Positions 1 through 6,307 of a stretch of DNA of 9,345 nucleotides are shown piece after piece; the first letter of the stretch is position 1; every line of letters starts with the position of its first letter. The position numbers and the translations under genes are program-made. Origin of the DNA: an uncultured Alphaproteobacteria bacterium (GTDB lineage Bacteria; Pseudomonadota; Alphaproteobacteria; Rs-D84); assembly GCA_947304085.1 (NCBI GenBank), contig CAMZAC010000015.1, forward strand, positions 1 through 9,345. Reading direction: 5' to 3'. The notes below the pieces were generated by a model, which saw only the letters and a list, made by a program, of their open reading frames with translations, ran no database searches and was not told the origin of the DNA.

Positions 1-124
1 TTTTTAATACTGGTGTATTCAATGTTGGTGCAGGCATACCTCCAATATTTATTGCACCAAATGCGCCATTGGAAAATACACCAACCAAAGAAACCATTGT
101 AGGTAAAAATAATATTTTATGCAT
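1..124 (-). CDS. N-terminus of a secreted protein (partial, runs off the window)
   Basis: An open frame begins at an ATG on the minus strand (124-122) and stays open for 41 codons to the edge of the window. The product begins MHKILFLPTMVSLVGVF and continues SNGAFGAINIGGMPAP, a convincing Sec signal peptide probably cleaved after AFGA, so the mature protein should lie in the periplasm or outer membrane. The start is supported by a strong ribosome binding site, AAAGGGG (complement of 132-138), seven bases upstream, and by a near-consensus promoter at 152-180. It follows the 289-residue beta-barrel gene by 72 bases on the same strand and is the fourth exported product in a row. Too little is visible to name a family. 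Confidence 0.7.
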   Translation of the reverse strand, partial: MHKILFLPTMVSLVGVFSNGAFGAINIGGMPAPTLNTPVLK

Positions 125-151
125 GAAAAAACCCCTTTCTTTTCTTTCGAA

Positions 152-180
152 ATTTTATCACAAAACAGACACAATATCAA
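152..180 (-). promoter_or_regulatory. sigma70-type promoter for the partial secreted gene
   Basis: On the minus strand TTGATA (complement of 175-180) and TAAAAT (complement of 152-157) are separated by exactly 17 bases. Each box matches the sigma70 consensus at five of six positions. Transcription would start near 145, about 20 bases before the ATG at 124. This would let the last visible gene of the minus-strand run be expressed independently of those upstream. Confidence 0.6.
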
Positions 181-196
181 ATCTTTTTTCAATCAA

Positions 197-1066
197 TTAT
201 TCTGCTTTATCTTTTGCTTTGGACATTAAGTCAAAATTATGGATATAACTGAACGACACACCAACAGATGTATTAGAGCCTTTGTGTTCAGCCCATCTTG
301 AATGTATTTGACGGTATTGAACATAAGGTCCAAAAGTAAAATCGCCCCATAAATTTGTATCCAGACGAACATTAGCCACAAAGTCATATCTTAAATCTTC
401 GTCCACATATTCAGAATATGACAAATATTTTCTGTAATACCCATCAGACGAGAATTTAACACCTTCACGGATACCGTATTCTAAACGCCATCCAGCCTCA
501 GCCGCAGACTTGTTAACTTTTTCATTTTCATATGTTAAATCATATTCATACACACCTACGATATATAAACTTTTAATAATGTCGTTATCGAACAAAGCAA
601 ACCCCGCATTTGGTCGAATAATTTTACGACGCGGATCACCAGCAAATTCTGTTTCATATTGTGCACGCACAATTGGTCCCAATTTAAAAGCTTCAAAATC
701 TAACCAAGCATATGCTAAATCAGTGGACAGCAATATTTTATCAGCACTTTCATCAACCGTTTTTTCGCCACCATACGGTTTCAATGTTTGTTTTCCATAT
801 TCCATAAAAACAGAATTATCCCATTTAAAGCGCTCAAACCCATATTCCAAAGCAACATCAAAAACACCTTTAAGGTTTTCTTGATTTGTCGCCTTTAAAG
901 CAGCAACAGAAGAATCTTGATATTCGCCTGCATTTCCAATAGACGTATTTGACCAATCAAAACCAATTCGCCGAACATTTAAATTAAATTTTGTTTCTTG
1001 TGGCGAAGCATCTGCAAAAGCAGTTAATGGCAACAGAGCCAATACGCTCAATATAAACTTTTTCAT
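197..1066 (-). CDS. Outer-membrane beta-barrel protein, family not recognised
   Basis: This 289-residue protein starts with a clear Sec signal peptide (MKKFILSVLALLPLTAFA, cleavage probably after residue 18). The rest is rich in alternating aromatic and polar residues typical of amphipathic beta-strands, for example ALEYGFERFKW, AYAWLDFEAFKLG, LYIVGVYEYDLTY, LRYDFVANVRLDT and FTFGPYVQYRQ. The last strand-like segment, VGVSFSYIHNF, ends in Phe but is followed by a charged 11-residue tail (DLMSKAKDKAE), so the usual terminal Phe is not the last residue. An AGGGG ribosome binding site lies about seven bases before the ATG. It follows the DUF2066-like gene by 21 bases and is probably co-transcribed with it. 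I can place it as a beta-barrel of the outer membrane but not assign substrate or function. Confidence 0.7.
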   Translation of the reverse strand: MKKFILSVLALLPLTAFADASPQETKFNLNVRRIGFDWSNTSIGNAGEYQDSSVAALKATNQENLKGVFDVALEYGFERFKWDNSVFMEYGKQTLKPYGGEKTVDESADKILLSTDLAYAWLDFEAFKLGPIVRAQYETEFAGDPRRKIIRPNAGFALFDNDIIKSLYIVGVYEYDLTYENEKVNKSAAEAGWRLEYGIREGVKFSSDGYYRKYLSYSEYVDEDLRYDFVANVRLDTNLWGDFTFGPYVQYRQIHSRWAEHKGSNTSVGVSFSYIHNFDLMSKAKDKAE

Positions 1067-1087
1067 TTTATACCCCTGTTTTTTTGA

Positions 1088-1708
1088 TTATTTCCATATT
1101 TGTAAAACACCATCATTATCAGCATATTTCCACCCAGCATCACGAACAGCTATTGTAAATTTAGTCCGATAAGACAAAGGTAGTTTTGCAATAACATTAT
1201 TACCGGTTATCGTTTTGGTTTCGATTTCTATACCATCTTCACGAGAAATACGTTTTAATTCGGCCCAATCTATAACCCCGTTCGGCAAAACAGCAGAAAT
1301 CATAAATTGTTCACCAGATTCAACCACAGGAATCCAATTTTGTACCCCGTTTTGTTTTAACCAGTTTTTAAGCGCATCGTTATCTAAATTCATTGTAATT
1401 TTTGCAGAATAGCCTGTCGCAGAAATTTGTTCATTTGCAACACTGGACGAAGTGATAAAATTTATCAAATCTGCATCTTTTGTATTATTCAACAAACCTG
1501 TTAAACCATCTGTATCCGCATATTTTGATACAACATCCGTCAATATTTGACGCATCGCGACATTCATCGCTTTGTTTTTTGCGCTTGCTGCCGTATCACT
1601 TGTTTGTTGCACTATTGTTGAACCAGTTAATACCGCAGCACCCGCAACAAAAGGTATCAATAAACAGACAGTTAAACCAACACAAAAACTTTTTAAAACA
1701 AAACACAT
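1088..1708 (-). CDS. DUF2066-like periplasmic protein
   Basis: The product is 206 residues. Residues 1-24 form a Sec signal peptide with a long hydrophobic core, ending VAGA. After it come a helical stretch with the pattern AKNKAMNVAMRQILTDVV (about residues 43-60), then a GL..LL segment, a strand pair (ISATGYSAKITMNLD) and ALKNWLKQNGVQNW (112-125). That order (an A-rich helix with R and IL..VV, then a strand with a D-x-x-x-L-x-x-W/L motif) is what I know from the DUF2066 family of proteobacterial envelope proteins, whose function is unknown. The match is by eye. The start ATG has a weak AGG about nine bases upstream and an in-frame stop shortly before it. It lies 10 bases after the restored end of the omptin-like gene (1719) and 21 bases before the next beta-barrel gene, so it is probably translated from a shared message. 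Confidence 0.6.
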   Translation of the reverse strand: MCFVLKSFCVGLTVCLLIPFVAGAAVLTGSTIVQQTSDTAASAKNKAMNVAMRQILTDVVSKYADTDGLTGLLNNTKDADLINFITSSSVANEQISATGYSAKITMNLDNDALKNWLKQNGVQNWIPVVESGEQFMISAVLPNGVIDWAELKRISREDGIEIETKTITGNNVIAKLPLSYRTKFTIAVRDAGWKYADNDGVLQIWK

Positions 1709-1718
1709 ATTACAAAAC

Positions 1719-1787
1719 CTAGAACTTTATATTCAGTCCAACGCGAACACCCATTGATTTATAAGTAGAATTGGCCTCATTTTCCTA
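1719..1787 (-). pseudogene. Severed C-terminal beta-strand of the omptin-like gene, behind an in-frame TAG
   Basis: Immediately after the TAG stop of the upstream gene (complement of 1785-1787), the same reading frame continues for 21 codons, ENEANSTYKSMGVRVGLNIKF, then a second TAG (complement of 1719-1721). The segment ends V-x-V-x-L-x-I-x-F: alternating hydrophobic residues with a final Phe, the signal recognised by the BAM machinery in outer-membrane beta-barrels. The truncated protein upstream has no such ending. The extension also closes the gap to the next gene to 10 bases. I therefore read this as the original C-terminus, cut off by a nonsense change or by a sequence error. Confidence 0.75.
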
Positions 1788-3122
1788 TTTAATTACCCAT
1801 CCTTTAGACTGATAATAATTATAATCTTCCTCTTCTATAATTCCATAATAAAGGTAATTTGCGTATGCATCTGCGTTTAGATATGTATTAGTTGTTGCGC
1901 CAGAAACCCTGTAATAATCATACGTAATACCCAAAGACAAATAAGTTGAATTTGTTATTGCAGTCAGCCAATTTGCATTTGCACCAAAATGATACGCATC
2001 ACCAAAACCACCATCATCTTTCACACTGGTTGGATGTTGCCAATCAAAACGATATGGCTGGTCACCTTTGGATTTGTATACTGGCAACCCTAACTCTATC
2101 CCACCGGTTATAAAATTATCATTATTAATTTGATATTCCATATCCAAAGCCAAATAAGGCCCCGTCCATTCTGTTTCGTATATATGCGACGTTCCAGGCT
2201 GTTCATAATAATATGTTTCCCCCAAATCCAGAACAACCGGGTTTCCCCCATTTGTTGGAAGCTTCACAACATACCCAATAATATCACCCACCGAATCTGT
2301 GACAGGTTCTAATGCAGCCAAATACTCAACCCTTCCACTATTTACAAAGCCAACATAAGGGCTACATTGTTTTTCACCATTTTCTGTAATACAATTTTGA
2401 AAACTATCCGAATCTAAAACTTCGACAGATAGCCCTTTGTTATTTTGAGTTTGCAATTTATGTTTAAAATAACGATACCCAACAGATGGCGTCATTTTAA
2501 CCTTACCAAAAGCAAAGAAATCTGTTAACCCAAATGCAACATTAAAGCCCATTTGACTGCCGTCTTTACTGGTTCCTGCAGATATCGCAGGCGCCCCACT
2601 GACCACATATTCTGAATATGTGACACCACCACTTTCGACGTTATATGGTTCTATCCGCCAATACGGATTCGACACATCATCATCAATCATAGGTGAATCG
2701 CCAAACTGTTTTCCATACCGAAAACCAGCCTTTACCTGCATCTTGGTATCATCACCAAAATAATAAACCCCTTTGACATCCAATACATTCCACGCCAAAT
2801 CATCATAATGTAAATGGGACCCCGCATTATTCATACCAAAATCCCAATAAGCCATTTCATGTATCAAGCCTGCATCCAATATAAAACCTTGTTTTACAGG
2901 GGCTGGTTGTGCATTTTTCTTAGCAAACTTTTGCGTTCCTAATTGTTTTTCTACATTTCCACGACTGCCATAACCATAGGAATTATAATATCCACCACGC
3001 GAATATCTTTGCTGTGGATTTTGGTATAAATTACCATTGTAATAAGTTCCAACAGCACCCGCAATCGCCGGAAATAAAGACATAACAGACATGCCACACA
3101 ACACACGAAACATTGATTTCAT
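1785..3122 (-). CDS. Omptin-like outer-membrane beta-barrel, truncated by an internal amber codon
   Basis: The open frame encodes 445 residues; read through the TAG it would be 467. Residues 1-23 form a signal peptide (ending AIAGA), followed by a Tyr/Gly/Asn-rich linker (about 24-57) and a long beta-barrel. By eye the layout resembles omptin proteases of the outer membrane: GFRYGKQFGDSPMIDDD (about 133-149) parallels the omptin G-x-G-x-M-x-D-x-D segment carrying two catalytic aspartates, YLALDMEYQINNDNF..GG..L precedes a D360-x-x-H363 that could stand for the omptin D-x-H pair, and YHFGANANWLTAITNSTYLSLG resembles the strand after it. The D-x-x-H spacing is one residue longer than usual, so proteolytic activity is uncertain. 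It is larger than usual omptins (about 300 residues), with an insertion around 225-310. AAGGAAG lies before the ATG. As it stands the protein lacks its last strand and should fold poorly. Confidence 0.6.
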   Translation of the reverse strand: MKSMFRVLCGMSVMSLFPAIAGAVGTYYNGNLYQNPQQRYSRGGYYNSYGYGSRGNVEKQLGTQKFAKKNAQPAPVKQGFILDAGLIHEMAYWDFGMNNAGSHLHYDDLAWNVLDVKGVYYFGDDTKMQVKAGFRYGKQFGDSPMIDDDVSNPYWRIEPYNVESGGVTYSEYVVSGAPAISAGTSKDGSQMGFNVAFGLTDFFAFGKVKMTPSVGYRYFKHKLQTQNNKGLSVEVLDSDSFQNCITENGEKQCSPYVGFVNSGRVEYLAALEPVTDSVGDIIGYVVKLPTNGGNPVVLDLGETYYYEQPGTSHIYETEWTGPYLALDMEYQINNDNFITGGIELGLPVYKSKGDQPYRFDWQHPTSVKDDGGFGDAYHFGANANWLTAITNSTYLSLGITYDYYRVSGATTNTYLNADAYANYLYYGIIEEEDYNYYQSKGWVIK

Positions 3123-3149
3123 TGCTTCTTCCTTTCATTAATAATGATT

Positions 3150-3158
3150 ATTATAACA
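3150..3158 (-). promoter_or_regulatory. Extended -10 promoter of the minus-strand envelope operon
   Basis: The minus strand reads TGTTATAAT here, a perfect TATAAT with the TGn extension that allows recognition without a good -35 box; only TTTCCT is found at the expected -35 distance. It lies 27 bases upstream of the ATG at 3122 and would transcribe the omptin-like gene and those behind it. It overlaps the divergent upstream region of the tRNA gene. Confidence 0.55.
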
Positions 3159-3166
3159 TAAAATAG

Positions 3167-3195
3167 TTGAAAAGGAAACATTTTTGTAATATGTT
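3167..3195 (+). promoter_or_regulatory. Promoter of the tRNA-Leu gene
   Basis: TTGAAA (3167-3172) and TATGTT (3190-3195) are separated by 17 bases, matching the sigma70 consensus at five and four positions. Transcription would start near 3202, about eight bases before the mature tRNA 5' end. It faces away from the envelope operon promoter. Confidence 0.45.
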
Positions 3196-3209
3196 TTCAG
3201 ACTGATAAC

Positions 3210-3294
3210 GTGGTCGTGGCGAAATTGGTAGACGCACAGCACTAAGGATGCTGTGGAGAAATCCGTGGGGGTTCAATTCCCCCCGACCACACCA
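3210..3294 (+). tRNA. tRNA-Leu, anticodon AAG, CCA encoded
   Basis: All arms fold perfectly. The seven-pair acceptor stem is GTGGTCG (3210-3216) with CGACCAC (3284-3290), followed by discriminator A and an encoded CCA. The D arm has a GCG/CGC stem with GG in the loop. The anticodon stem CAGCA/TGCTG encloses the loop CTAAGGA, giving anticodon AAG (3244-3246) for the codon CUU. The 13-base variable arm (3254-3266) has a GGA/TCC stem with a GAAA loop, as in class II tRNAs. The T arm is GGGGG-TTCAATT-CCCCC. The long variable arm and discriminator A support leucine. An A at wobble position 34 is unusual for bacteria outside tRNA-Arg(ACG) and implies either inosine formation or a narrow decoding range. 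Confidence 0.95.
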
Positions 3295-3298
3295 CTCT

Positions 3299-3344
3299 TC
3301 ACGTCTGTGATGCGTTCTGGCTGGTGGGTCACCCAAGCGGAACG
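3299..3344 (+). other. Two hairpins downstream of the tRNA
   Basis: A small hairpin TCAC-gtct-GTGA (3299-3310) is followed by a larger imperfect one at 3313-3344. In the larger, CGTTC pairs with GAACG, GCT with AGC and TGGG with CCCA around a TCA loop, giving 12 pairs with short internal bulges. No T-run follows on either strand, so it is not a standard intrinsic terminator. It may be a processing or stabilising structure at the 3' end of the tRNA transcript, a palindromic repeat unit, or a rho-independent-like terminator lacking its tail. Confidence 0.45.
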
Positions 3345-3355
3345 AATAAAGTAAA

Positions 3356-3383
3356 TTCATACAAAAAAATTTAATTTTATACT
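3356..3383 (+). promoter_or_regulatory. Possible promoter of the cysteine-rich protein gene
   Basis: TTCATA (3356-3361) and TATACT (3378-3383) are 16 bases apart and match the sigma70 boxes at four and five positions. Transcription would begin near 3390, about 34 bases before the ATG at 3424. Other weak combinations exist in this AT-rich stretch. Confidence 0.35.
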
Positions 3384-3423
3384 TGCCCAGAAAAACATAA
3401 ATTTGCTAACCTTAACCTAAGGG

Positions 3424-3585
3424 ATGAAAAGGGTTACACTATTTTTTACCGTATTGCTTGGTTTGTCTGTGATTCAGACGACATTTGGTGTTGATGCGGA
3501 AACCGCTCGGGCCGCTACAAAACGTGGCTCTGCTAATCTTCTTTACAAAATACAAATTCAACTCGTTCTGTTGGTTCATCTATGA
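3424..3585 (+). pseudogene. Signal-peptide fragment of the cysteine-rich protein, out of frame with its body
   Basis: An ATG at 3424 opens a 53-codon frame beginning MKRVTLFFTVLLGLSVIQTT, a clean Sec signal peptide, then FGVDAETARAATKRGSAN. Up to about 3537 the sequence reads as a sensible exported N-terminus. After that this frame gives LLYKIQIQLVLLVHL and stops at 3583-3585. The other frame, open from 3537 after a TAA at 3534-3536, reads SSLQNTNSTRSVGSS and runs into the large protein with the same Ser/Thr/Asn/Arg-rich composition. One lost base near 3537 (for instance AATT to AAT) joins the two into a precursor of about 960 residues. AAGGG directly abuts the ATG, which is too close for a standard ribosome binding site, and a stop at 3418-3420 excludes an upstream in-frame start. 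Confidence 0.75.
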
Positions 3586-6305
3586 AATCCGAGCAGAGTC
3601 GCACAGAAAACGCTAGATCTGTGACAAAAAATGTTCGTTCCAACGTATCTGTCCAAACCAGAACAGCATCTGTTCAACAACCATCGATTCGTCAACGTTC
3701 CGCTGTTATCTCTTCTGAAGCGCCAACCCAACGGGCCAAAACTGTCAGTGCACGCATTCCAACATCAAATACTTTGACTTCCACAGTATCGCGCTCTGCA
3801 ATATCGCGCAGAACGAATATAAAACCAACTACGACCCGTGCTGCAACATCTCACAGAAAGACCAAAATTGCCCGTGTTGCTGAATTGGATATTGAAAAAA
3901 TAGATAACATAAAGTCCAAGGATTATTCAAAGTGTAAAACAGTGTATTTTGAATGTATGGATGAATTCTGTGCGAACAAGGATACGACTTTGCGCAGATG
4001 TGCATGTTCAAGCAGAACACATGACTTTGACGACATAAAAAAACAATTAAGTACTGCCGAAGAAAAGATGATTGGTTTCAATCAAAGATTATTGACTGTC
4101 GGTATGGATAAAGAAGACGCATTGGTTATAAATTCTGCAACCGAAGGTGAAATAGCATTTGGTAAAACAGATTCTTCCGAATCTGAAAAAATATTGCAGA
4201 AAATAACACAAACATTAAATGAATCCAATGATTCAAAAATATCTAATAATTTATCTGCAATTTCATTAGATTTAGATATGGAAAGTGCATGGGATTCTGT
4301 TGATTCTTTGTCTGGGATTGCTACCACTGCAAAGTCAGGTTTGGAATTGTACAATGCGACACTACCTGTCTGCCTTGAAATGGCACGGGAAGTATGTTCT
4401 GACGATGAACTAAATGTTGCAGAAAACAGTTACAAGTTAGCAATACAACAAGATTGCAGCACTGTTGCCAAAGCATATAATTCTAAATACAACGATACAA
4501 TTGGGAAAATACATGAAAGTGGCGCATTGCTTGATATGGCACGATTAAACGCATATCAACAACGCAATTCTGATGATATTTTAACTTGTAAACGCAAAAT
4601 TCTTGAAAAATTATCAGATTCCGCTGTATGTGGCGAAAAGCTTTACAGATGTTTGGATATAACCGGTCAATACATAGATCAATCTGATGGCTCTGCGTTT
4701 TTATCTGCAAATTTATTCAACATAACGACATTATTAACTGCCCCTGAATCGACTGACATAAAATGGTCAAAGGTTCCAAACAACAAAGAATTTGTGACAT
4801 TTTTGAATTCTAAAAAAGAGTTCTTGGAATCTGCGACTGAACAATGCCAAGATATCGCAGATACCGTATGGTCAGATTTCCTTGAAGATGCTTTGGCGCA
4901 GATCAAATTAGCGCAAAACGCAAAATTGGAAGAAGTAAAACGTAGTTGTACAAAATTGGTATCCGAGTGTAAAACTAATGCTCTTGCCAGCATTGAAGAT
5001 TTTGATACGAACGCGATATCAACTTTTCGTGTTATGGCGAACACAACTGCAAATACAATGTGTGCAGATATTCAAAATGCATGTATTGCTTTGATTGATA
5101 ATTCTATTGGCGGCACCGACACCACGTGGTCCAGCGGAATCACTGGTCTGGAAGCAGATGCACTTTATGAATCTATCATTGAAAATTGCACAGCAATTGG
5201 ACAAACTTGCATAATGCAAAAATGCAACGGAACAACCGGTAATTTTGCGTTATGTGAAGATCCTGATTCATATGTGCGGCACTCTATTCTGAAAAGAGAT
5301 GCATGTTGGTCAGAAGTGGAAGACTGTGTTGCCCAGGCAAAAAATTTTGAACACATATCTGTTCCGCCATATAGTTTTAATACGAACTATAAACCATGTG
5401 CCACAGATGACAAACAATGTTTAATCACACATGCAATTTGGGGTGATTGCAATATCAACGTATCTGCTGAAGGCGATCTAATAAATAAAAATTTTTCTAA
5501 TTCATTATTAACATGGTTGGCACAAAACACCAATCAATACGCATGTAGCTACTCATCATGTCCAGTGAATCACGTTCCATTTAAGCAAGCATCATATTTT
5601 AATAATCTCTTAGAAGCAAACATCTGTAAAACCTGTTCGCCAAAGGTAATCCCCGTAGACGGTACAGGACAAACTGATGACAATCATGCGATACAAGTCA
5701 ACAAAGAAGGTTCAGAAAATTTATATAACTATTGTCCTGGCGGCTGCCGACAAAAAGATAAATTCGGCAATTGTTGTAAACAACATGTTAACAACCGCAT
5801 TTGTGTACCAGCCACTATCGAAAACCTGCAATACATAATATATACAGCCATCAAAGTTCAAACTGTGCAATGTAATGGCACTAACAGATATTATTGTCCG
5901 GGCGATAACCCAGGTAAAAAAATCGATTTGTATTGCGTTACAAAAAAACCAGATGTGTACCCAAAGGTCGCAGATGATGGATCTATTGATTGTGGCGATG
6001 GCAATATTGGCTATTGGGTATTAGTTGATGAATATGGGAATTATTTTAACCCAGCAGTATTATATGATAGTTCATCCAACTATAACCCCATATATAACGA
6101 AGGCGACTACTGGAACAACTATAAAGCTTATCCTGTAATGAACTTTAAAAACCAAGCTAATGCAATTGTTGAAATACAGTATAAAGGAATCTCAGACCCC
6201 TTGTTACCTAGAAAAGATTGGGTTCCATACGGTCCTGAGGCTATGGGACCTGCTGCAGAAATAAATAGCGATATAAATAAGTTTATGATTACATATCCAA
6301 ATTAG
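3582..6305 (+). CDS. Large cysteine-rich exported protein of unknown family (5' end frameshifted)
   Basis: The intact part encodes 907 residues; the gene really seems to begin at 3424 with a signal peptide now out of frame, so the ATG at 3582 is probably not the natural start. No ribosome binding site precedes it, though it overlaps the upstream TGA as ATGA. Residues 1-95 are a basic Ser/Thr/Arg-rich low-complexity linker. Residues 118-142 hold five cysteines (C-x6-C-x4-C-x9-C-x-C). Residues about 150-590 are mostly helical with C-x6-C pairs at 350, 456, 494, 536 and 575; residues 600-804 are denser in cysteine (C655/660, C682/685, CPGGC 718-722, CC 731-732). The last 100 residues are Tyr/Asn/Pro-rich and cysteine-free. 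The total is 38 cysteines, an even number that suits a disulfide-bonded periplasmic or surface protein. I recognise no known family. The stop is TAG, one codon before a TAA. Confidence 0.8.
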   Translation: MKSEQSRTENARSVTKNVRSNVSVQTRTASVQQPSIRQRSAVISSEAPTQRAKTVSARIPTSNTLTSTVSRSAISRRTNIKPTTTRAATSHRKTKIARVAELDIEKIDNIKSKDYSKCKTVYFECMDEFCANKDTTLRRCACSSRTHDFDDIKKQLSTAEEKMIGFNQRLLTVGMDKEDALVINSATEGEIAFGKTDSSESEKILQKITQTLNESNDSKISNNLSAISLDLDMESAWDSVDSLSGIATTAKSGLELYNATLPVCLEMAREVCSDDELNVAENSYKLAIQQDCSTVAKAYNSKYNDTIGKIHESGALLDMARLNAYQQRNSDDILTCKRKILEKLSDSAVCGEKLYRCLDITGQYIDQSDGSAFLSANLFNITTLLTAPESTDIKWSKVPNNKEFVTFLNSKKEFLESATEQCQDIADTVWSDFLEDALAQIKLAQNAKLEEVKRSCTKLVSECKTNALASIEDFDTNAISTFRVMANTTANTMCADIQNACIALIDNSIGGTDTTWSSGITGLEADALYESIIENCTAIGQTCIMQKCNGTTGNFALCEDPDSYVRHSILKRDACWSEVEDCVAQAKNFEHISVPPYSFNTNYKPCATDDKQCLITHAIWGDCNINVSAEGDLINKNFSNSLLTWLAQNTNQYACSYSSCPVNHVPFKQASYFNNLLEANICKTCSPKVIPVDGTGQTDDNHAIQVNKEGSENLYNYCPGGCRQKDKFGNCCKQHVNNRICVPATIENLQYIIYTAIKVQTVQCNGTNRYYCPGDNPGKKIDLYCVTKKPDVYPKVADDGSIDCGDGNIGYWVLVDEYGNYFNPAVLYDSSSNYNPIYNEGDYWNNYKAYPVMNFKNQANAIVEIQYKGISDPLLPRKDWVPYGPEAMGPAAEINSDINKFMITYPN

Positions 6306-6307
6306 CC

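Noticed and set aside
510..884. 124-codon plus-strand open frame opposite the beta-barrel gene
   Set aside because: The minus-strand frame has a signal peptide, ribosome binding site and barrel pattern; this one has none.
1785..1787. UAG reassigned to an amino acid in this organism
   Set aside because: TAG ends the restored omptin-like gene and the cysteine-rich gene, and no sense TAG occurs in the 629 polA codons or in pth; a local change is more likely.
3151..3360. 69-codon minus-strand open frame across the tRNA, with GRGELNPHG and LPISPRP segments
   Set aside because: It is the antisense reading of tRNA-Leu, a well-known spurious protein pattern; the tRNA fold is perfect.
3535..3582. 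Programmed -1 ribosomal frameshift joining the signal peptide to the cysteine-rich body
   Set aside because: No X-XXY-YYZ slippery heptamer is in the right phase between 3535 and 3582; candidate codons there would mispair after slipping. A lost base is simpler.
3582..3585. ATGA overlap as genuine translational coupling between two separate proteins
   Set aside because: Possible, but the upstream frame after 3537 is not protein-like while the other frame matches the downstream composition, so the overlap is probably chance.
4679..5044. 121-codon minus-strand open frame inside the cysteine-rich gene
   Set aside because: It overlaps a long frame with a consistent cysteine pattern and shows no start signals; it is a shadow, like the other short frames at 3829-5356.
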